A DNA stretch of 39,744 nt from positions 1 through 39,744 of the forward strand of contig JAKLLB010000033.1 of assembly GCA_023150345.1 (NCBI GenBank), given 5' to 3'. The DNA comes from Aquabacterium sp. (GTDB taxonomy: Bacteria > Pseudomonadota > Gammaproteobacteria > Burkholderiales > Burkholderiaceae_C). The notes under the pieces are model-generated. The model saw only the letters and a list, made by a program, of their open reading frames with translations. It was not told the DNA's origin and ran no database searches. Below, in pieces: positions 17,800 through 31,658 of this stretch (within the stretch, counting starts at the first letter, position 1; each line of letters opens with the position of its first letter). A program made the translations under genes and the position numbers.

Positions 17800-19745
17800 G
17801 GCTGCGCGCCTTTGCCGGGCACCGGCACCGGCGGGCGGACGGGCGCGGTGGCCTGGCCCAACTGCACTGCGGCGAGGTCTTCGGGCGCGGGCACAACGCC
17901 TTGCAGCCAATAGTCGAACACGCGGCGGGCAATGGGGGCGGCCGCCTGCGCGCCGAAGCCGGCGTTCTCGACCACCAGGGCGACGGCGATGCGCGGATCC
18001 TCGGCCGGCGCATAGGCCATGAACAACGCATGGTCGCGCAGGTGCTCGGCCAGCTTGGCGGCGTTGTACTTTTCGTTGGCCTTGATGCCGACGACTTGAG
18101 CGGTCCCGGTCTTTCCGCCCGAGCTGTAGGCCGCGCCGCGGAATGCGCCGGCCGACGTGCCCTCGCGATTGACCCCCACCAACGCCTGGCGCACCACTGC
18201 CAGGTGTTCCGGTCGGATGGACACGGGCTCCATCGGCTCACGCCCCACGGTCCGGCGCTGGCCGTCGACCACATCGACCACCTCGCGCACCAGGTGCGGG
18301 CGATGGCGCTGGCCGCCCGAAGCCAGCACCGCGGTGGCCTGGGCCAGCTGCAGGATGGTGTAGCTGTTATAGCCCTGGCCGATGCCCAGCGAAATCGTCT
18401 CGCCCGCGTACCAGCGCTGCTGTTCGGGCTTGCGGTAGGCCCGCTTCTTCCAGTCCGTGGAGGGCAGGATGCCGCGTGCTTCGTGCTCGAGGTCGATGCC
18501 GGTGAGCTGGCCGAAGCCGAAGGGTGCCAGGTGCTCGGCCATCACGTCTACGCCCAGGTCGGCCGCCAGCATGTAGTAGTAGGTGTCGCAGCTGTGCACG
18601 ATCGAACGGTACAGGTCGACCATGCCGTGGCCCCCTTCCTTGTCGTCGCGGAAGCGGTGGTTGCCGAACATGAAGTAGCCCGGGTCGGCGATGGCCTGCT
18701 GCGGTGTGCGCTTGCCAGTGGCCAGGCCCACCAGGGCCATGAAGGGCTTGTAGGTCGAGCCCGGCGGGTAGGTGCCGCGCAACGCCCGATTGAGCAGCGG
18801 ACGGTCGATCGACTCGTTGAGCTCGCGCCAGCTGTCGCTGTCGATGCCATCGACGAACAGGTTGGGATCGAAGGTGGGCTTGCTGACGAATGCCAGCACC
18901 TCGCCGTTGCGCGGGTCGATCGCCACCAGTGCGCCGCGGCGTTCTCCGTACAGTTGCTCGACGAGTTGCTGCAGCTGCATGTCCACCGACAGCACCAGCG
19001 TGTTGCCCGGCGTCGACGGGTGGCTGCGCAGGCGTCGCACGGCGCGGCCGCCCGCGGACGTCTCGACCTCCTCGTAGCCCGTGGTGCCGTGAAGCTCGCG
19101 CTCCCAGCTCTGCTCTACCCCGAGCTTGCCGATCGACTCGGTGCCCTTGTAGTTGGCCTGGCGGTCCTCGTCCCACTCCTCCATCGCCAGCTTCTCTGCG
19201 GTATTGATGCGCCCGATGTAGCCCAGCAGGTGGCTGCCGGCCTCGCCCATCGGGTAGTGGCGGAACAGCCGGGCGCGCACGTCCACGCCCGGGAACCGGA
19301 AGCGCTGCGCCATGAAGCGGGCCACTTCCTCGTCGGTCAGGCGCGTGCGGATCGGCAGCGACTCGAAGCTCTTGCTTTCCTCCAGCAGCCGCTTGAACCG
19401 ACGGCGGTCGCGCGGCTGGATGTCGATGAACTGGGCCAGCGCATCGATCGCCGGCTCCAGCGGACCCTCCACGCGCGACGGCGTGATCTCGAGGGTGTAG
19501 GCCGAGTAGTTGGATGCCAGCACCGTGCCGTGGCGATCGACGATCAGGCCCCGGTTGGGCACGATGGGAACGACGGCGATGCGATTGGCCTCGGCCTGCG
19601 TCGACAGCTCGGCATGGCGGTGCACCTGCAGCCACACCAGCCGCGCCACCAGCAGGCCGAAGCACACCAGCACGAACAGCGCCGCCACCAGCAGGCGAGC
19701 GCGAAAGCGCCCCAACTCGCGCTCGAGATCGCGCAGCTCCGTCAT
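17796..19745 (-). CDS. mrdA: Penicillin-binding protein 2 (peptidoglycan transpeptidase)
   Basis: A 649-residue class B PBP. It has a short cytoplasmic start (MTELRDLERELGRFRAR), a single membrane anchor (LLVAALFVLVCFGLLVARLVW) and a pedestal domain with the RNRGLIVDRHG-like motif PNRGLIVDRHGTVLA. The transpeptidase domain follows, with active-site Ser330-Thr-Tyr-Lys333, the SCD motif in IVHSCDTYYY and KTGT starting at Lys545. It crosslinks lateral-wall peptidoglycan with RodA. The start at 19745 is chosen over 19802 because the extra residues lie before a typical PBP2 N-terminus. It follows mreD by 97 bases and overlaps rodA by four. Confidence 0.96.
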   Translation of the reverse strand: MTELRDLERELGRFRARLLVAALFVLVCFGLLVARLVWLQVHRHAELSTQAEANRIAVVPIVPNRGLIVDRHGTVLASNYSAYTLEITPSRVEGPLEPAIDALAQFIDIQPRDRRRFKRLLEESKSFESLPIRTRLTDEEVARFMAQRFRFPGVDVRARLFRHYPMGEAGSHLLGYIGRINTAEKLAMEEWDEDRQANYKGTESIGKLGVEQSWERELHGTTGYEEVETSAGGRAVRRLRSHPSTPGNTLVLSVDMQLQQLVEQLYGERRGALVAIDPRNGEVLAFVSKPTFDPNLFVDGIDSDSWRELNESIDRPLLNRALRGTYPPGSTYKPFMALVGLATGKRTPQQAIADPGYFMFGNHRFRDDKEGGHGMVDLYRSIVHSCDTYYYMLAADLGVDVMAEHLAPFGFGQLTGIDLEHEARGILPSTDWKKRAYRKPEQQRWYAGETISLGIGQGYNSYTILQLAQATAVLASGGQRHRPHLVREVVDVVDGQRRTVGREPMEPVSIRPEHLAVVRQALVGVNREGTSAGAFRGAAYSSGGKTGTAQVVGIKANEKYNAAKLAEHLRDHALFMAYAPAEDPRIAVALVVENAGFGAQAAAPIARRVFDYWLQGVVPAPEDLAAVQLGQATAPVRPPVPVPGKGAQP

Positions 19746-19842
19746 GCCGCTCCCCTGCGCACCGCGGGCTGCCCGCGAAAACCGGCGGGCTGCAGGCGCC
19801 ATGTCGGGAGCACGGTGACGAAGGCGTTTGCGGCGGACGCGT

Positions 19843-20364
19843 TCACAGCGGGCGGTTCTCGTCGGGATCGGGCGGCCGGCGCTGCGGCGCCAGCAGCAGC
19901 CAGCTCACCAGCGGCCACAACAGCGCCTCGGCGACGGGCGCCACGAGCAGCCACCACCCGGGAAACATGCCGCCGCTGGCCAAACGGGCCAGCAGCGACA
20001 CTGCATGAGCGGCGACAAACAACGGCAGGATCTGCAACGCCTGCTCGACGACCGGGAACCACAGCAACCGGCGGTGGATCATGATGGCAAAGTAGCCCAG
20101 CATCGAGTACGCCAATGCGTGTTGTCCCAGTACGGCGCCGCTGTGCACATCGGTGAGCAGCCCGAACAGGAAGCCCAGCCCCACGCCGACGCGCTGCGGC
20201 TGGTGCACGATCCAGAACACCAGCACCACGGCCAGCAGGTCGGGCGAGCCCGGGTGGCGACCCACCGGCAGCATCTCGACCAGCAATGCCGCCGCGAGGG
20301 TGGCCGCGACGAACAGGGGATTGACCGGCAGCAGCAGCTGATCCGACCCGCGCGGCATGATCAT
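19843..20364 (-). CDS. mreD: Rod shape-determining protein MreD
   Basis: A 173-residue membrane protein with five or six hydrophobic segments, including PLFVAATLAAALLVEMLP, DLLAVVLVFWIVHQPQRVGVG and LGFLFGLLTDVHSGAVLGQHAL; the last holds the FGLLxDxxxGxxLG phrase typical of MreD. Part of the elongasome, it partners MreC in the inner membrane. Its ATG overlaps the mreC stop (ATGA, 20361-20364). Confidence 0.93.
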   Translation of the reverse strand: MIMPRGSDQLLLPVNPLFVAATLAAALLVEMLPVGRHPGSPDLLAVVLVFWIVHQPQRVGVGLGFLFGLLTDVHSGAVLGQHALAYSMLGYFAIMIHRRLLWFPVVEQALQILPLFVAAHAVSLLARLASGGMFPGWWLLVAPVAEALLWPLVSWLLLAPQRRPPDPDENRPL

Positions 20365-21308
20365 GGCGTGCGCCCCGTGCGTGTCCGGCTGCGGGCGCTC
20401 GGCGCAGGGGCCGAGGCCGCCTCGGGCTCGGGTTCGCGTGGCGGCCGCTGCACACCCAGCGGCTCGAGCACGAGCACGTGGCGCACCTGGTCGGGATCGG
20501 CCGCCGGCATGAGCAGGATGCGGGCGAAGCCCGACTCGACCTGCCGCTCGACACGCACCACACGGGCCACGGGCAACCCAGGCGGGTAGACCGCGTCGAT
20601 GCCGCTGGTGCCCAGCGCGTCGCCCGCCTGCACGTCGGCATTGCCGGCCATGAAGCGCAACTCCATGCCGGGACGACCGTCCACTGCCACGCCACCGAAC
20701 GCAGCGCTGCGCTGCTGGGTGCGGGCGTTGAGCACCGGGATCGCCGCGTCGCGGTCCACCAGCAGCGTGACCACCGAATGCAGCGGATACACGCGCGTGA
20801 CCTGCCCGAGCACGCCGGCTTCGTTGACGACGGGCGAGCCGGCCACCACCCCATGGCGCTCGCCACGGTCGATGAACAACTTGCGCGAATACGGATCGGC
20901 GGCCTCGTACATCACTTCAGCGCTGATCGTGCGCACCGGCAGCGCCGGCCGCAGGTCCAGCAGCGAGCGCAGGCGTGCGTTCTCGGCGGCCAGCTGCTCG
21001 GTGCGCGCCGCCCGCTCGGCCTGGGCCGCCAGCTGCTGGCGCGCCTGGGCCTCGGCCTGCAAGGCGCGCTTGAGACCCTGCAGATAGGCCCCGCCGCCGG
21101 CCGCCAGCTCCACCGGCACGCGCAGCGCCTGCTGCACCGGCAGCAGCGCCGTGGCCAGAGCCGCGCGCAACGGCAGCACGAGCTGCAGCCGGGTGTCGGC
21201 CGCCATCAGGAAGATGGCCAGCGCCGCGCACAGCGCGAGCTTGGTCAGCGCCGGTACGCCCTGGCGGAAGAAGGGCGGCGGTGTGCGATCGAGTGTGCCG
21301 AGGGGCAT
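20361..21308 (-). CDS. mreC: Rod shape-determining protein MreC
   Basis: A 315-residue bitopic protein. It has the usual N-terminus MPLGTLDRTPPPFFRQG, one membrane helix (LALCAALAIFLMAADTRL), a coiled coil (~residues 80-115, QAEAQARQQLAAQAERA and onwards) and the periplasmic beta-barrel region with FIDRGERHGVVAGSPVVN, GVLGQVTRVYPLHSVVTLL and GDALGTSGIDAVYPPGLPV. A Pro/Glu/Ala/Arg-rich tail of about 40 residues extends the C-terminus, which is common in betaproteobacteria. MreC scaffolds PBP2-RodA activity. It starts 25 bases after mreB. Confidence 0.95.
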   Translation of the reverse strand: MPLGTLDRTPPPFFRQGVPALTKLALCAALAIFLMAADTRLQLVLPLRAALATALLPVQQALRVPVELAAGGGAYLQGLKRALQAEAQARQQLAAQAERAARTEQLAAENARLRSLLDLRPALPVRTISAEVMYEAADPYSRKLFIDRGERHGVVAGSPVVNEAGVLGQVTRVYPLHSVVTLLVDRDAAIPVLNARTQQRSAAFGGVAVDGRPGMELRFMAGNADVQAGDALGTSGIDAVYPPGLPVARVVRVERQVESGFARILLMPAADPDQVRHVLVLEPLGVQRPPREPEPEAASAPAPSARSRTRTGRTP

Positions 21309-21333
21309 GGCGGCCGCCTGGCGAGCGCGCGCG

Positions 21334-25826
<4,493 letters not shown>

Positions 25827-26563
25827 GCGGTGGCGGCTCGGCCGTGGGTATGGCGCCCAACGACCCGGGCAGCGCGCCAGCCCACAGCTTGCGCAGGTGG
25901 GCCAGTTCGGCGTCGTACAGCCTGTTCACCCGCACCAGCTCGGCTTCCTGGTTGGACGCTGCCGCGCGCTGGGCGTCGACGGCTGCGTCGTTGGCGTCGA
26001 TCTGCTGCTTCAGGCGCAGCGGCATCTGCCGGCCCTGATAGAACTCGGCTTCCTCCTGCAAGGGCTTGCGCTCGGCGGCCAGTTCCTGCACCCGCTGCTC
26101 GGTGGCCTTGATCGCCATGCGCACGGTATCGAGCGCCGCCTCGCGGGCCTTGCGGTGCACCGCCTCGTTCGGGTAGCGGATCATGAGGTTGCGGTCACGT
26201 CGCACCGCGTCGGCCTTGGCCGCGCGCTCCAGTGCCGCGCGGCGCTCGGTGGCCTCCTGCTCCGCACGCTCGTCGGCGGTGAGTGTGGGCGGCACCACCT
26301 TGCGCAGCGAGCCATCGCTGTTCAGCACGCGCTGTTCCTTGGCCACGCAGTCGGGTATCGGCCGGTCCGACGTGAGCCGGCGCCCGCGGTCGTCGACGCA
26401 GGTGTAGATGCCCGCACCGGAGGCTGCGGCTGCCGGGCCGCTGCGCGATTGCGCCATGGCTGCGTCCGGCCAGGCGCAGACCATCAGCACAGCCAGCGCC
26501 GCCGCCGATGCGGGTCGCGCGCGCATGGGGCCGGATGGGCGATGACAGTCTGGCATCGGCGTC

Positions 26564-27244
26564 TCAGACCCCATAGCGTTCGCGGTAAGCCGCCACGCGC
26601 GGCGCATGCGCGGCCAGCGCGCTGTCGCTGCTGCCCTGCAGCACGCCCAGCAGATCGTGCAGCGTGGCGATCGCCACCACCTGCAGGCCCAGGCGCTCGC
26701 GCACGTCCTGCGCCGCCGACCAGGGTTGGTCGACCCCGCCTTCGGCCGCGCGCTCCTGCCGGTCCAGCGCAATGGCCACGCCCACCGGCGTGGCGCCGGC
26801 AGCCTGGATGAGCCCGATCGATTCGCGCACCGAAGTTCCTGCGGAGATGACGTCGTCAATGATGACAACGCGCCCGGCCACCGGCGCGCCGACCAGAGTG
26901 CCACCTTCGCCGTGGTCCTTGGCCTCCTTGCGGTTGTAGGCATAGGGCACGTTGTGGCCGCGCCGCGCCAGTTCCACCGCCACCGCGGCCGCCAGCGCAA
27001 TGCCCTTGTACGCCGGGCCGAACAGCATGTCGAACCCGAGACCGCAGGCGATCAGTCGCGCTGCATAGAATTCGGCCAGGCGCCCGAGCTTGGCGCCGTC
27101 GTCGAACAGGCCGGCATTGAAGAAATAGGGCGACAGCCGCCCGGCCTTGGTCTTGAACTCCCCGAAGCGCAGCACGCCGGCTTCAACCGAGAAGCGGACG
27201 AAATCCTGCGCCAGCGCATCGGCGCCTTCGGGTGTTGCACTCAT
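26564..27244 (-). CDS. pyrE: Orotate phosphoribosyltransferase
   Basis: A 226-residue enzyme with the PRPP-binding motif VVIIDDVISAGTS, the loop KEAKDHGEGG and the N-terminal phrases GRLSPYFFNAG and LFGPAYKGIALA. It converts orotate and PRPP to OMP in pyrimidine synthesis. The start at 27244 (MSATPEGADALAQDFVRF) matches family length; an ATG at 27253 would add three residues. The start lies only ten bases from that of the divergent xth gene, so its promoter must lie within the xth reading frame. Confidence 0.96.
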   Translation of the reverse strand: MSATPEGADALAQDFVRFSVEAGVLRFGEFKTKAGRLSPYFFNAGLFDDGAKLGRLAEFYAARLIACGLGFDMLFGPAYKGIALAAAVAVELARRGHNVPYAYNRKEAKDHGEGGTLVGAPVAGRVVIIDDVISAGTSVRESIGLIQAAGATPVGVAIALDRQERAAEGGVDQPWSAAQDVRERLGLQVVAIATLHDLLGVLQGSSDSALAAHAPRVAAYRERYGV

Positions 27245-27254
27245 CGAGGTCATC

Positions 27255-28043
27255 TTGGCATTCCGACTCGTCACCCTGAATCTCAACGGCATCCGCTCGG
27301 CGGCGAGCAAGGGCCTGCTCGAGTGGGCACAGTCGGTCGGCGCCGATTGTATGGGGGTGCAGGAGCTCAAGGCCCAGGCCGACGACGTGGCCGGCCGCTA
27401 CGACACGCTGGCCGGGTTGAAAGGGCATTTCCACTATGCGCAGAAGAAGGGCTACTCCGGCGTGGGCCTGTATGTGAAGAAGAAGCCCAGCGCGGTGATC
27501 ACGGGCCTGGGAGACCCCGAATTCGACGCCGAGGGCCGCTATGTCGAAGCGCGCTTCGACACCGCGCGCCGCCGGCTCAGCCTGATCAGCTGCTACTTTC
27601 CCAGCGGATCGTCGGGTGAAGACCGGCAGGCCGCCAAGTTCCGCTTTCTCGAACGCGTGTACCCCCACCTGGCGGCGCTGGCCGCCGAACGCGAGTTCAT
27701 CCTGGTGGGCGACATTAACATCGCCCACCAGGCCATCGACCTCAAGAACTGGCGCGGCAACCAGAAGAACTCCGGCTTCCTGCCCGAGGAGCGCGCCTGG
27801 ATGACGCGCCTGCTCGATGAAGCCGGCCTGGTGGACGTGTTCCGCACACTCAACCCCCATTCCGACCAGTACACCTGGTGGAGCAACCGCGGCCAGGCCT
27901 GGGCCAAGAACGTGGGCTGGCGCATCGACTACCACCTCGCCACGCCCGGCATCGCCGCCAAGGCCCGCCGCGAGCACATCTACCTGGAGCAGCGGTTCTC
28001 CGACCACGCTCCGTTGATCATCGACTACGACTTCAAGCTTTGA
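27255..28043 (+). CDS. xth: Exodeoxyribonuclease III (AP endonuclease)
   Basis: A 262-residue enzyme of the Xth/ExoA family. I choose a TTG start at 27255 (residues MAFRLVTLNLNGIRSA), with GAGGT at 27246-27250, because the annotated-looking frame from 27147 would add 36 residues antisense to pyrE. Active-site motifs are TLNLNGIRS, MGVQELKAQ, VGDINIAHQAIDLKNW, NVGWRIDYHLATP and RFSDHAPLIIDY. It removes 3' blocking groups and cleaves abasic sites in base-excision repair. The gene is divergent from pyrE with nearly abutting starts and ends 20 bases before a strong hairpin. Confidence 0.93.
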   Translation: MAFRLVTLNLNGIRSAASKGLLEWAQSVGADCMGVQELKAQADDVAGRYDTLAGLKGHFHYAQKKGYSGVGLYVKKKPSAVITGLGDPEFDAEGRYVEARFDTARRRLSLISCYFPSGSSGEDRQAAKFRFLERVYPHLAALAAEREFILVGDINIAHQAIDLKNWRGNQKNSGFLPEERAWMTRLLDEAGLVDVFRTLNPHSDQYTWWSNRGQAWAKNVGWRIDYHLATPGIAAKARREHIYLEQRFSDHAPLIIDYDFKL

Positions 28044-28062
28044 CTGGCGCCCGTGTGGGAGC

Positions 28063-28097
28063 GTGAACGCCCGCGACCGTTCGATGCGGGCGTTCAC
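28063..28097 (+). terminator. Hairpin after xth
   Basis: Perfect 12-base arms GTGAACGCCCGC (28063-28074) and GCGGGCGTTCAC (28086-28097) around an 11-base loop, 20 bases past the xth stop. It has no T-tract, but it lies between the convergent xth and hsdM ends and could act on either transcript. The rest of 28098-28239 shows nothing I recognise. Confidence 0.6.
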
Positions 28098-28239
28098 CAG
28101 CTGGCGGGCGGGCGGCACGGGTCGCACCGCTGCAGTCAATTGCCAGGCGAGCTTGATCGGCAGCAGTGCAGCGGTTGCTGCCCGTCGTGCCCACGCAAAG
28201 TACGACCGCGCATAGCCATGGATCGGCCATTGACGTTCG

Positions 28240-29715
28240 CTACAGCGCTCCGGGCGTCGTCTTTGGAAGACTCGCCGCCACGTCGCGAAACGCCAGGAGC
28301 GCAGCTTCCAGGTGCTCGATGATCTCTTGCTGCAACACATCCGGCGCCGGAAGGTCGTCGATGTTGTCCAGACTCTCGTCCTTCAGCCAGAAGATGTCCA
28401 GGCTGGCCTTGTCGCGCGCCATCAGGTCTTCGTAGCGGTAGTACCTGAACCGCTCGGCCTCTTTCCGCTCATGGCGGTTCTCGGGGTGATAGCTGTTGAT
28501 GAAGTCCCGAAGGTCATCCAGCTTCAGCGTGCGCGTTTTCAGCGTGAAGTGCTTGTTCGTTCGCAGGTCGTAGAACCACACACCCTTGGTGTGCACACGG
28601 CCATCCTTGGGCGCGTTGTCGAAGAACACCACGTTCGCCTTCACGCCCTGCGCATAGAAGATGCCCGTGGGCAGGCGCAGGATGGTGTGCACATCGCAGG
28701 TCTCCAGCAACTTGCGGCGGATCTTTTCGCCCGCGCCGCCTTCGAAGAGCACGTTGTCGGGCAGCACCACGGCCGCCTTGCCGTCCACCTTCAACAGGCT
28801 CACGATGTGCTGCAGAAAGTTGAGCTGCTTGTTGGACGTGGTTTCCCAGAAGTCCTGCCGCTCGTAGGTGAGTGCGTCGCGGTCTTCCTCGCCTTCCTCG
28901 TTGGTGATGGTCATGCTGCTCTTCTTGCCGAAGGGCGGGTTGGCCAGCACGTAGTCCACCTTCACCCTGGGCTCGGCGATCAGCGCATCGGAGCGCTCCA
29001 CCGAAGGCTCGCCGTCGAGTTCGCCGACGTTGTGCAAGAAGAGGTTCATCAGGCAGAGGCGGCGCGTGTTGGGCACGATCTCGTTGCCGTGGAAGGTCTG
29101 GTCGCGCAGGAACTCCTTCTGCCGCTTGTCCAGCTTGGCACCGGGGCGGGTCAACCAGTTGTAGGCACCGAGGAAGAAGCCGCCCGTGCCGCAGGCCGGG
29201 TCGGCAATGGTCTTGCCCGGCGCGGGGCGCAGGCACTCGACCATCGCCTGGATGATCGGGCGCGGCGTGAAGTACTGGCCGGCACCGCTCTTGGTGTCTT
29301 CGGCGTTCTTCTGCAGCAGGCCTTCGTAGAGATCGCCCTTGGTGTCGGCCTCCATGCCGACCCAGTTCTGCTCGTCGATCATCTGCACCAGCCGCGAGAG
29401 CTTGGCCGGGTCCTGGATCTTGTTCTGGGCCTTGAAGAAGATGGCCCCCAGCATGCCCGGCTTGTTGCCCAGCGCATGCAACGTGGCCAGGTAGTGGGCT
29501 TCGAGCGGCTCGCCGGTCTTGCTGCGCAGGCTGGCCCAGTCATGGCCGCGGGGAATGTTCGTGTCGCGGTTGTAGGGGTCCTGCGCGTACTCGTGCGCCA
29601 TCTTCAGGAACAGCAGGTAAGTGAGCTGCTCCAGGTAGTCGCCATAGCTCACGCCGTCGTCGCGCAGCGTGTGGCAGAAGTTCCAGACTTTCTGGATGAG
29701 GGCGGAGGTGTTCAT
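28240..29715 (-). CDS. hsdM: Type I restriction-modification DNA methyltransferase subunit (M)
   Basis: A 491-residue N6-adenine methyltransferase. An N-terminal HsdM_N helical domain (~residues 4-140, starting SALIQKVWNFCHTLRDDGVSYG) precedes the catalytic domain, with SAM motif I DPACGTGGF near residue 172 and catalytic motif IV NPPFG near 258. The target-facing phrase DNVLFEGGAGEKIRR and a C-terminal helical tail follow. HsdM methylates adenines in the bipartite site chosen by HsdS and with HsdR forms the restriction complex. It is the last gene of the operon; its start overlaps the AlbA_2 gene by four bases (ATGA). Having the methylase last, after the nuclease, is unusual. Confidence 0.96.
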   Translation of the reverse strand: MNTSALIQKVWNFCHTLRDDGVSYGDYLEQLTYLLFLKMAHEYAQDPYNRDTNIPRGHDWASLRSKTGEPLEAHYLATLHALGNKPGMLGAIFFKAQNKIQDPAKLSRLVQMIDEQNWVGMEADTKGDLYEGLLQKNAEDTKSGAGQYFTPRPIIQAMVECLRPAPGKTIADPACGTGGFFLGAYNWLTRPGAKLDKRQKEFLRDQTFHGNEIVPNTRRLCLMNLFLHNVGELDGEPSVERSDALIAEPRVKVDYVLANPPFGKKSSMTITNEEGEEDRDALTYERQDFWETTSNKQLNFLQHIVSLLKVDGKAAVVLPDNVLFEGGAGEKIRRKLLETCDVHTILRLPTGIFYAQGVKANVVFFDNAPKDGRVHTKGVWFYDLRTNKHFTLKTRTLKLDDLRDFINSYHPENRHERKEAERFRYYRYEDLMARDKASLDIFWLKDESLDNIDDLPAPDVLQQEIIEHLEAALLAFRDVAASLPKTTPGAL

Positions 29716-31658
29716 CTTGTGTCTGTGTTCGTCGATGCCGCAGCGGTGTAGGCCTGTCTTGGGTCTTTCGTGGCGGCATGCGCTGGCTTCAGCTGCCCGT
29801 CCTTGACCATCCGGGACAAGGTGCGCTTGCGCAGATCGTCAGGGTCACGCTGCAGCACCCGCGCGAGGACCCGTAGCCCGAGATAGCGGCCCGCACACAG
29901 CGCCAGCAACACCTCTCGCAACAGCGCCGGCGGCACCCGCCTTGCCCCGGAAACGCGGCGGCCCAACTCGGCCAATTCCTGCTGAATCGCGTCGGGGATG
30001 GCGTCCCAGTCCAGATAGCTGATGCCCCGGGCCGCCTCGGGATCGCCTAGCTCCGGTGGTTTGTTGCCTAGCTCCGGTGGTTTGCTGTCGAACTCCGGTG
30101 GTTTGGCCCCGGCCACACTGGAATCGTCCCCTGCAAGATCAAAAGCAGCCGCCGGCCGCCTCTGCCATGGCAGGAAATAGACCATGCCACGGCCACTGCC
30201 ATCAGAGACCAACAGCCCGTCGCGCACCAGGTTGCCCAGCATCTTGGTCAGATCGGCCGGATGATCGGTGCAGATTTGCTTGAGCCTGTCATGGCTGACC
30301 ATGCCCTCCACGTGGGCAGTGATCAGCGCCAGGCGCGCTGTTTCCGGCAGGCGGGTGAACCGCTCACCCAGATAACCGCTCAGCTCGCGGACGGCCTCTT
30401 CAGGCACCAAGCTGCTCATGCGCAGTTCCATCAGCGTCTGCTCGGGCTCCGCCAGCTCGTACAGCACAGGCCTGCGCCAGTGCTGGCCTGCCCAGTTGGT
30501 GTAGATCTTCGGCAGCCCCGAGCCGGCGTGGTCACCGTAGCCCACCAGCTGGAACATGGTCTGCAAGCGCCGGTTGCGGCAATCGCTGTTGCCACCCTGA
30601 ATTGCGATCTCCGGTGCGATGCGCATGCGGCCCGGGTTGCGGAAACCGTACATGTCGGGCCGCTTCACCACCAGCACCGACACCCGGCCCGAATAGTCGG
30701 CATGGATCAGCGTGTTGACCAGCGCCTCACGCAGAGCTTCATGCACGGGTGTGTCCTCGACCCGCTGCCCGTGCTGGAGCTGGAACGGCACTTTCAGATC
30801 CGCCGTCAGCTTCTGGTAGACGCGGCGGAAGAAGTCGTACACGTTGCCAGACCACGTGCCATCGGGCACCAGTCGATCTACCCAGCGCTTTTCGGTCTTG
30901 GCCTGGGGCCGCTCCTGGTAGTCCACCATGTAGTGCGGCAGCGCGTCGCGGATCACCTCCGCACGGCCAAACATCAACAGACCCGCCAGGCGCAAGCCGC
31001 TGGTGCCTTCATCGCGGTTCTTGCCAAACGCGCCGATGCGCTCAAGAAACTCAGGCAGGGGCAGGTCGGTCCACACATGGCCCGGCTTCGACGCCGCAAA
31101 GCGATTGCGGTAGGCGGCCACCGTGTCCATGTCCAGATCGCCGAGGTCGTAGCCCTTCAGGAGCCGCTCGTCGCGCGAGTCCTCCACCCGCTCCGCCATC
31201 AGGCGGCGCACGGCCTCGTCGTCGGCCAGGTAGTCACCCTCATGGCGCCGCAAATAGGTGCCGCCCAACGGGTTGCTACCCACATGCACCGGGCGCTGCT
31301 GCCGCGGTGCCCGCGGGACGCGCACCTGCAAAACGGTCTTGCCCTCGAGGCTGACGGGTCGAATGTCGGATTCCACGAGCAGGTTGGCGCTCACCTGCTT
31401 GCGGTTGTGCAGGTTGTCCCACAGCGCCTTGCGCACGCGCGCCATGTCTGCGATGCCCACCGCATTGAACACACCGCGCGGCTTCTCCTGCACCCCGAGC
31501 AGGATCACGCCGCCATCAGTGTTGGCCATCGCGCTGTAGCTTTTCCAGAAGTCTTCCGGCAGTTCGCCGCGGCCATCCCGGCCCTGCGCGGCCTTGCATT
31601 CCAGGTCGGCTGACTCGGCCAGCAATGCCAGGTCCAACAGGCTTGTGCGTTCGCTCAT
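29712..31658 (-). CDS. AlbA_2 (Schlafen-type) DNA-binding protein with GHKL-like ATPase domain
   Basis: A 648-residue protein. The N-terminus (~14-135, ESADLECKAAQ, SAMANTDGGVILLGVQE) is an AlbA_2/Schlafen AAA_4-type nucleic-acid-binding domain. From ~304 HEALREALVNTLIHADYSG resembles the N box of HATPase_c_4 proteins once called RecG-like helicases, followed by GFRNPGRMRI and GYGDHAGSGLPKI. A winged-helix-like segment (SHDRLKQICTDHPADL) and a three-copy KPPEL-type repeat come next, then a final helical domain. Such proteins recur next to type I restriction genes and other defence genes, but their job is not established. It overlaps the mini-DUF1016 ORF (ATGA) upstream and hsdM downstream. 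Gene is certain; functional label is family-level only. Confidence 0.85.
   Translation of the reverse strand: MSERTSLLDLALLAESADLECKAAQGRDGRGELPEDFWKSYSAMANTDGGVILLGVQEKPRGVFNAVGIADMARVRKALWDNLHNRKQVSANLLVESDIRPVSLEGKTVLQVRVPRAPRQQRPVHVGSNPLGGTYLRRHEGDYLADDEAVRRLMAERVEDSRDERLLKGYDLGDLDMDTVAAYRNRFAASKPGHVWTDLPLPEFLERIGAFGKNRDEGTSGLRLAGLLMFGRAEVIRDALPHYMVDYQERPQAKTEKRWVDRLVPDGTWSGNVYDFFRRVYQKLTADLKVPFQLQHGQRVEDTPVHEALREALVNTLIHADYSGRVSVLVVKRPDMYGFRNPGRMRIAPEIAIQGGNSDCRNRRLQTMFQLVGYGDHAGSGLPKIYTNWAGQHWRRPVLYELAEPEQTLMELRMSSLVPEEAVRELSGYLGERFTRLPETARLALITAHVEGMVSHDRLKQICTDHPADLTKMLGNLVRDGLLVSDGSGRGMVYFLPWQRRPAAAFDLAGDDSSVAGAKPPEFDSKPPELGNKPPELGDPEAARGISYLDWDAIPDAIQQELAELGRRVSGARRVPPALLREVLLALCAGRYLGLRVLARVLQRDPDDLRKRTLSRMVKDGQLKPAHAATKDPRQAYTAAASTNTDTR
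30048..30110 (-). repeat. Three tandem 21-base units encoding a Lys-Pro-Pro-Glu heptapeptide
   Basis: Units start at 30048, 30069 and 30090 and share the core CTCCGGTGGTTTG (30051, 30072, 30093). On the coding strand they read KPPEFDS, KPPELGN and KPPELGD. The repeat is in frame and forms a linker in the AlbA_2 ATPase between its winged-helix part and C-terminal domain. In-frame units like this can change copy number by slippage without breaking the gene. Confidence 0.9.

Noticed and set aside
17901-20084. A 727-codon plus-strand ORF opposite mrdA and mreD
   Set aside because: It is antisense to conserved cell-wall genes with intact motifs and has no domain signature.
28098-28239. Possible gene or mobile-element remnant between xth and hsdM
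   Set aside because: Translated frames give no recognisable protein, and no attachment-site repeat or tRNA is present at the edge.
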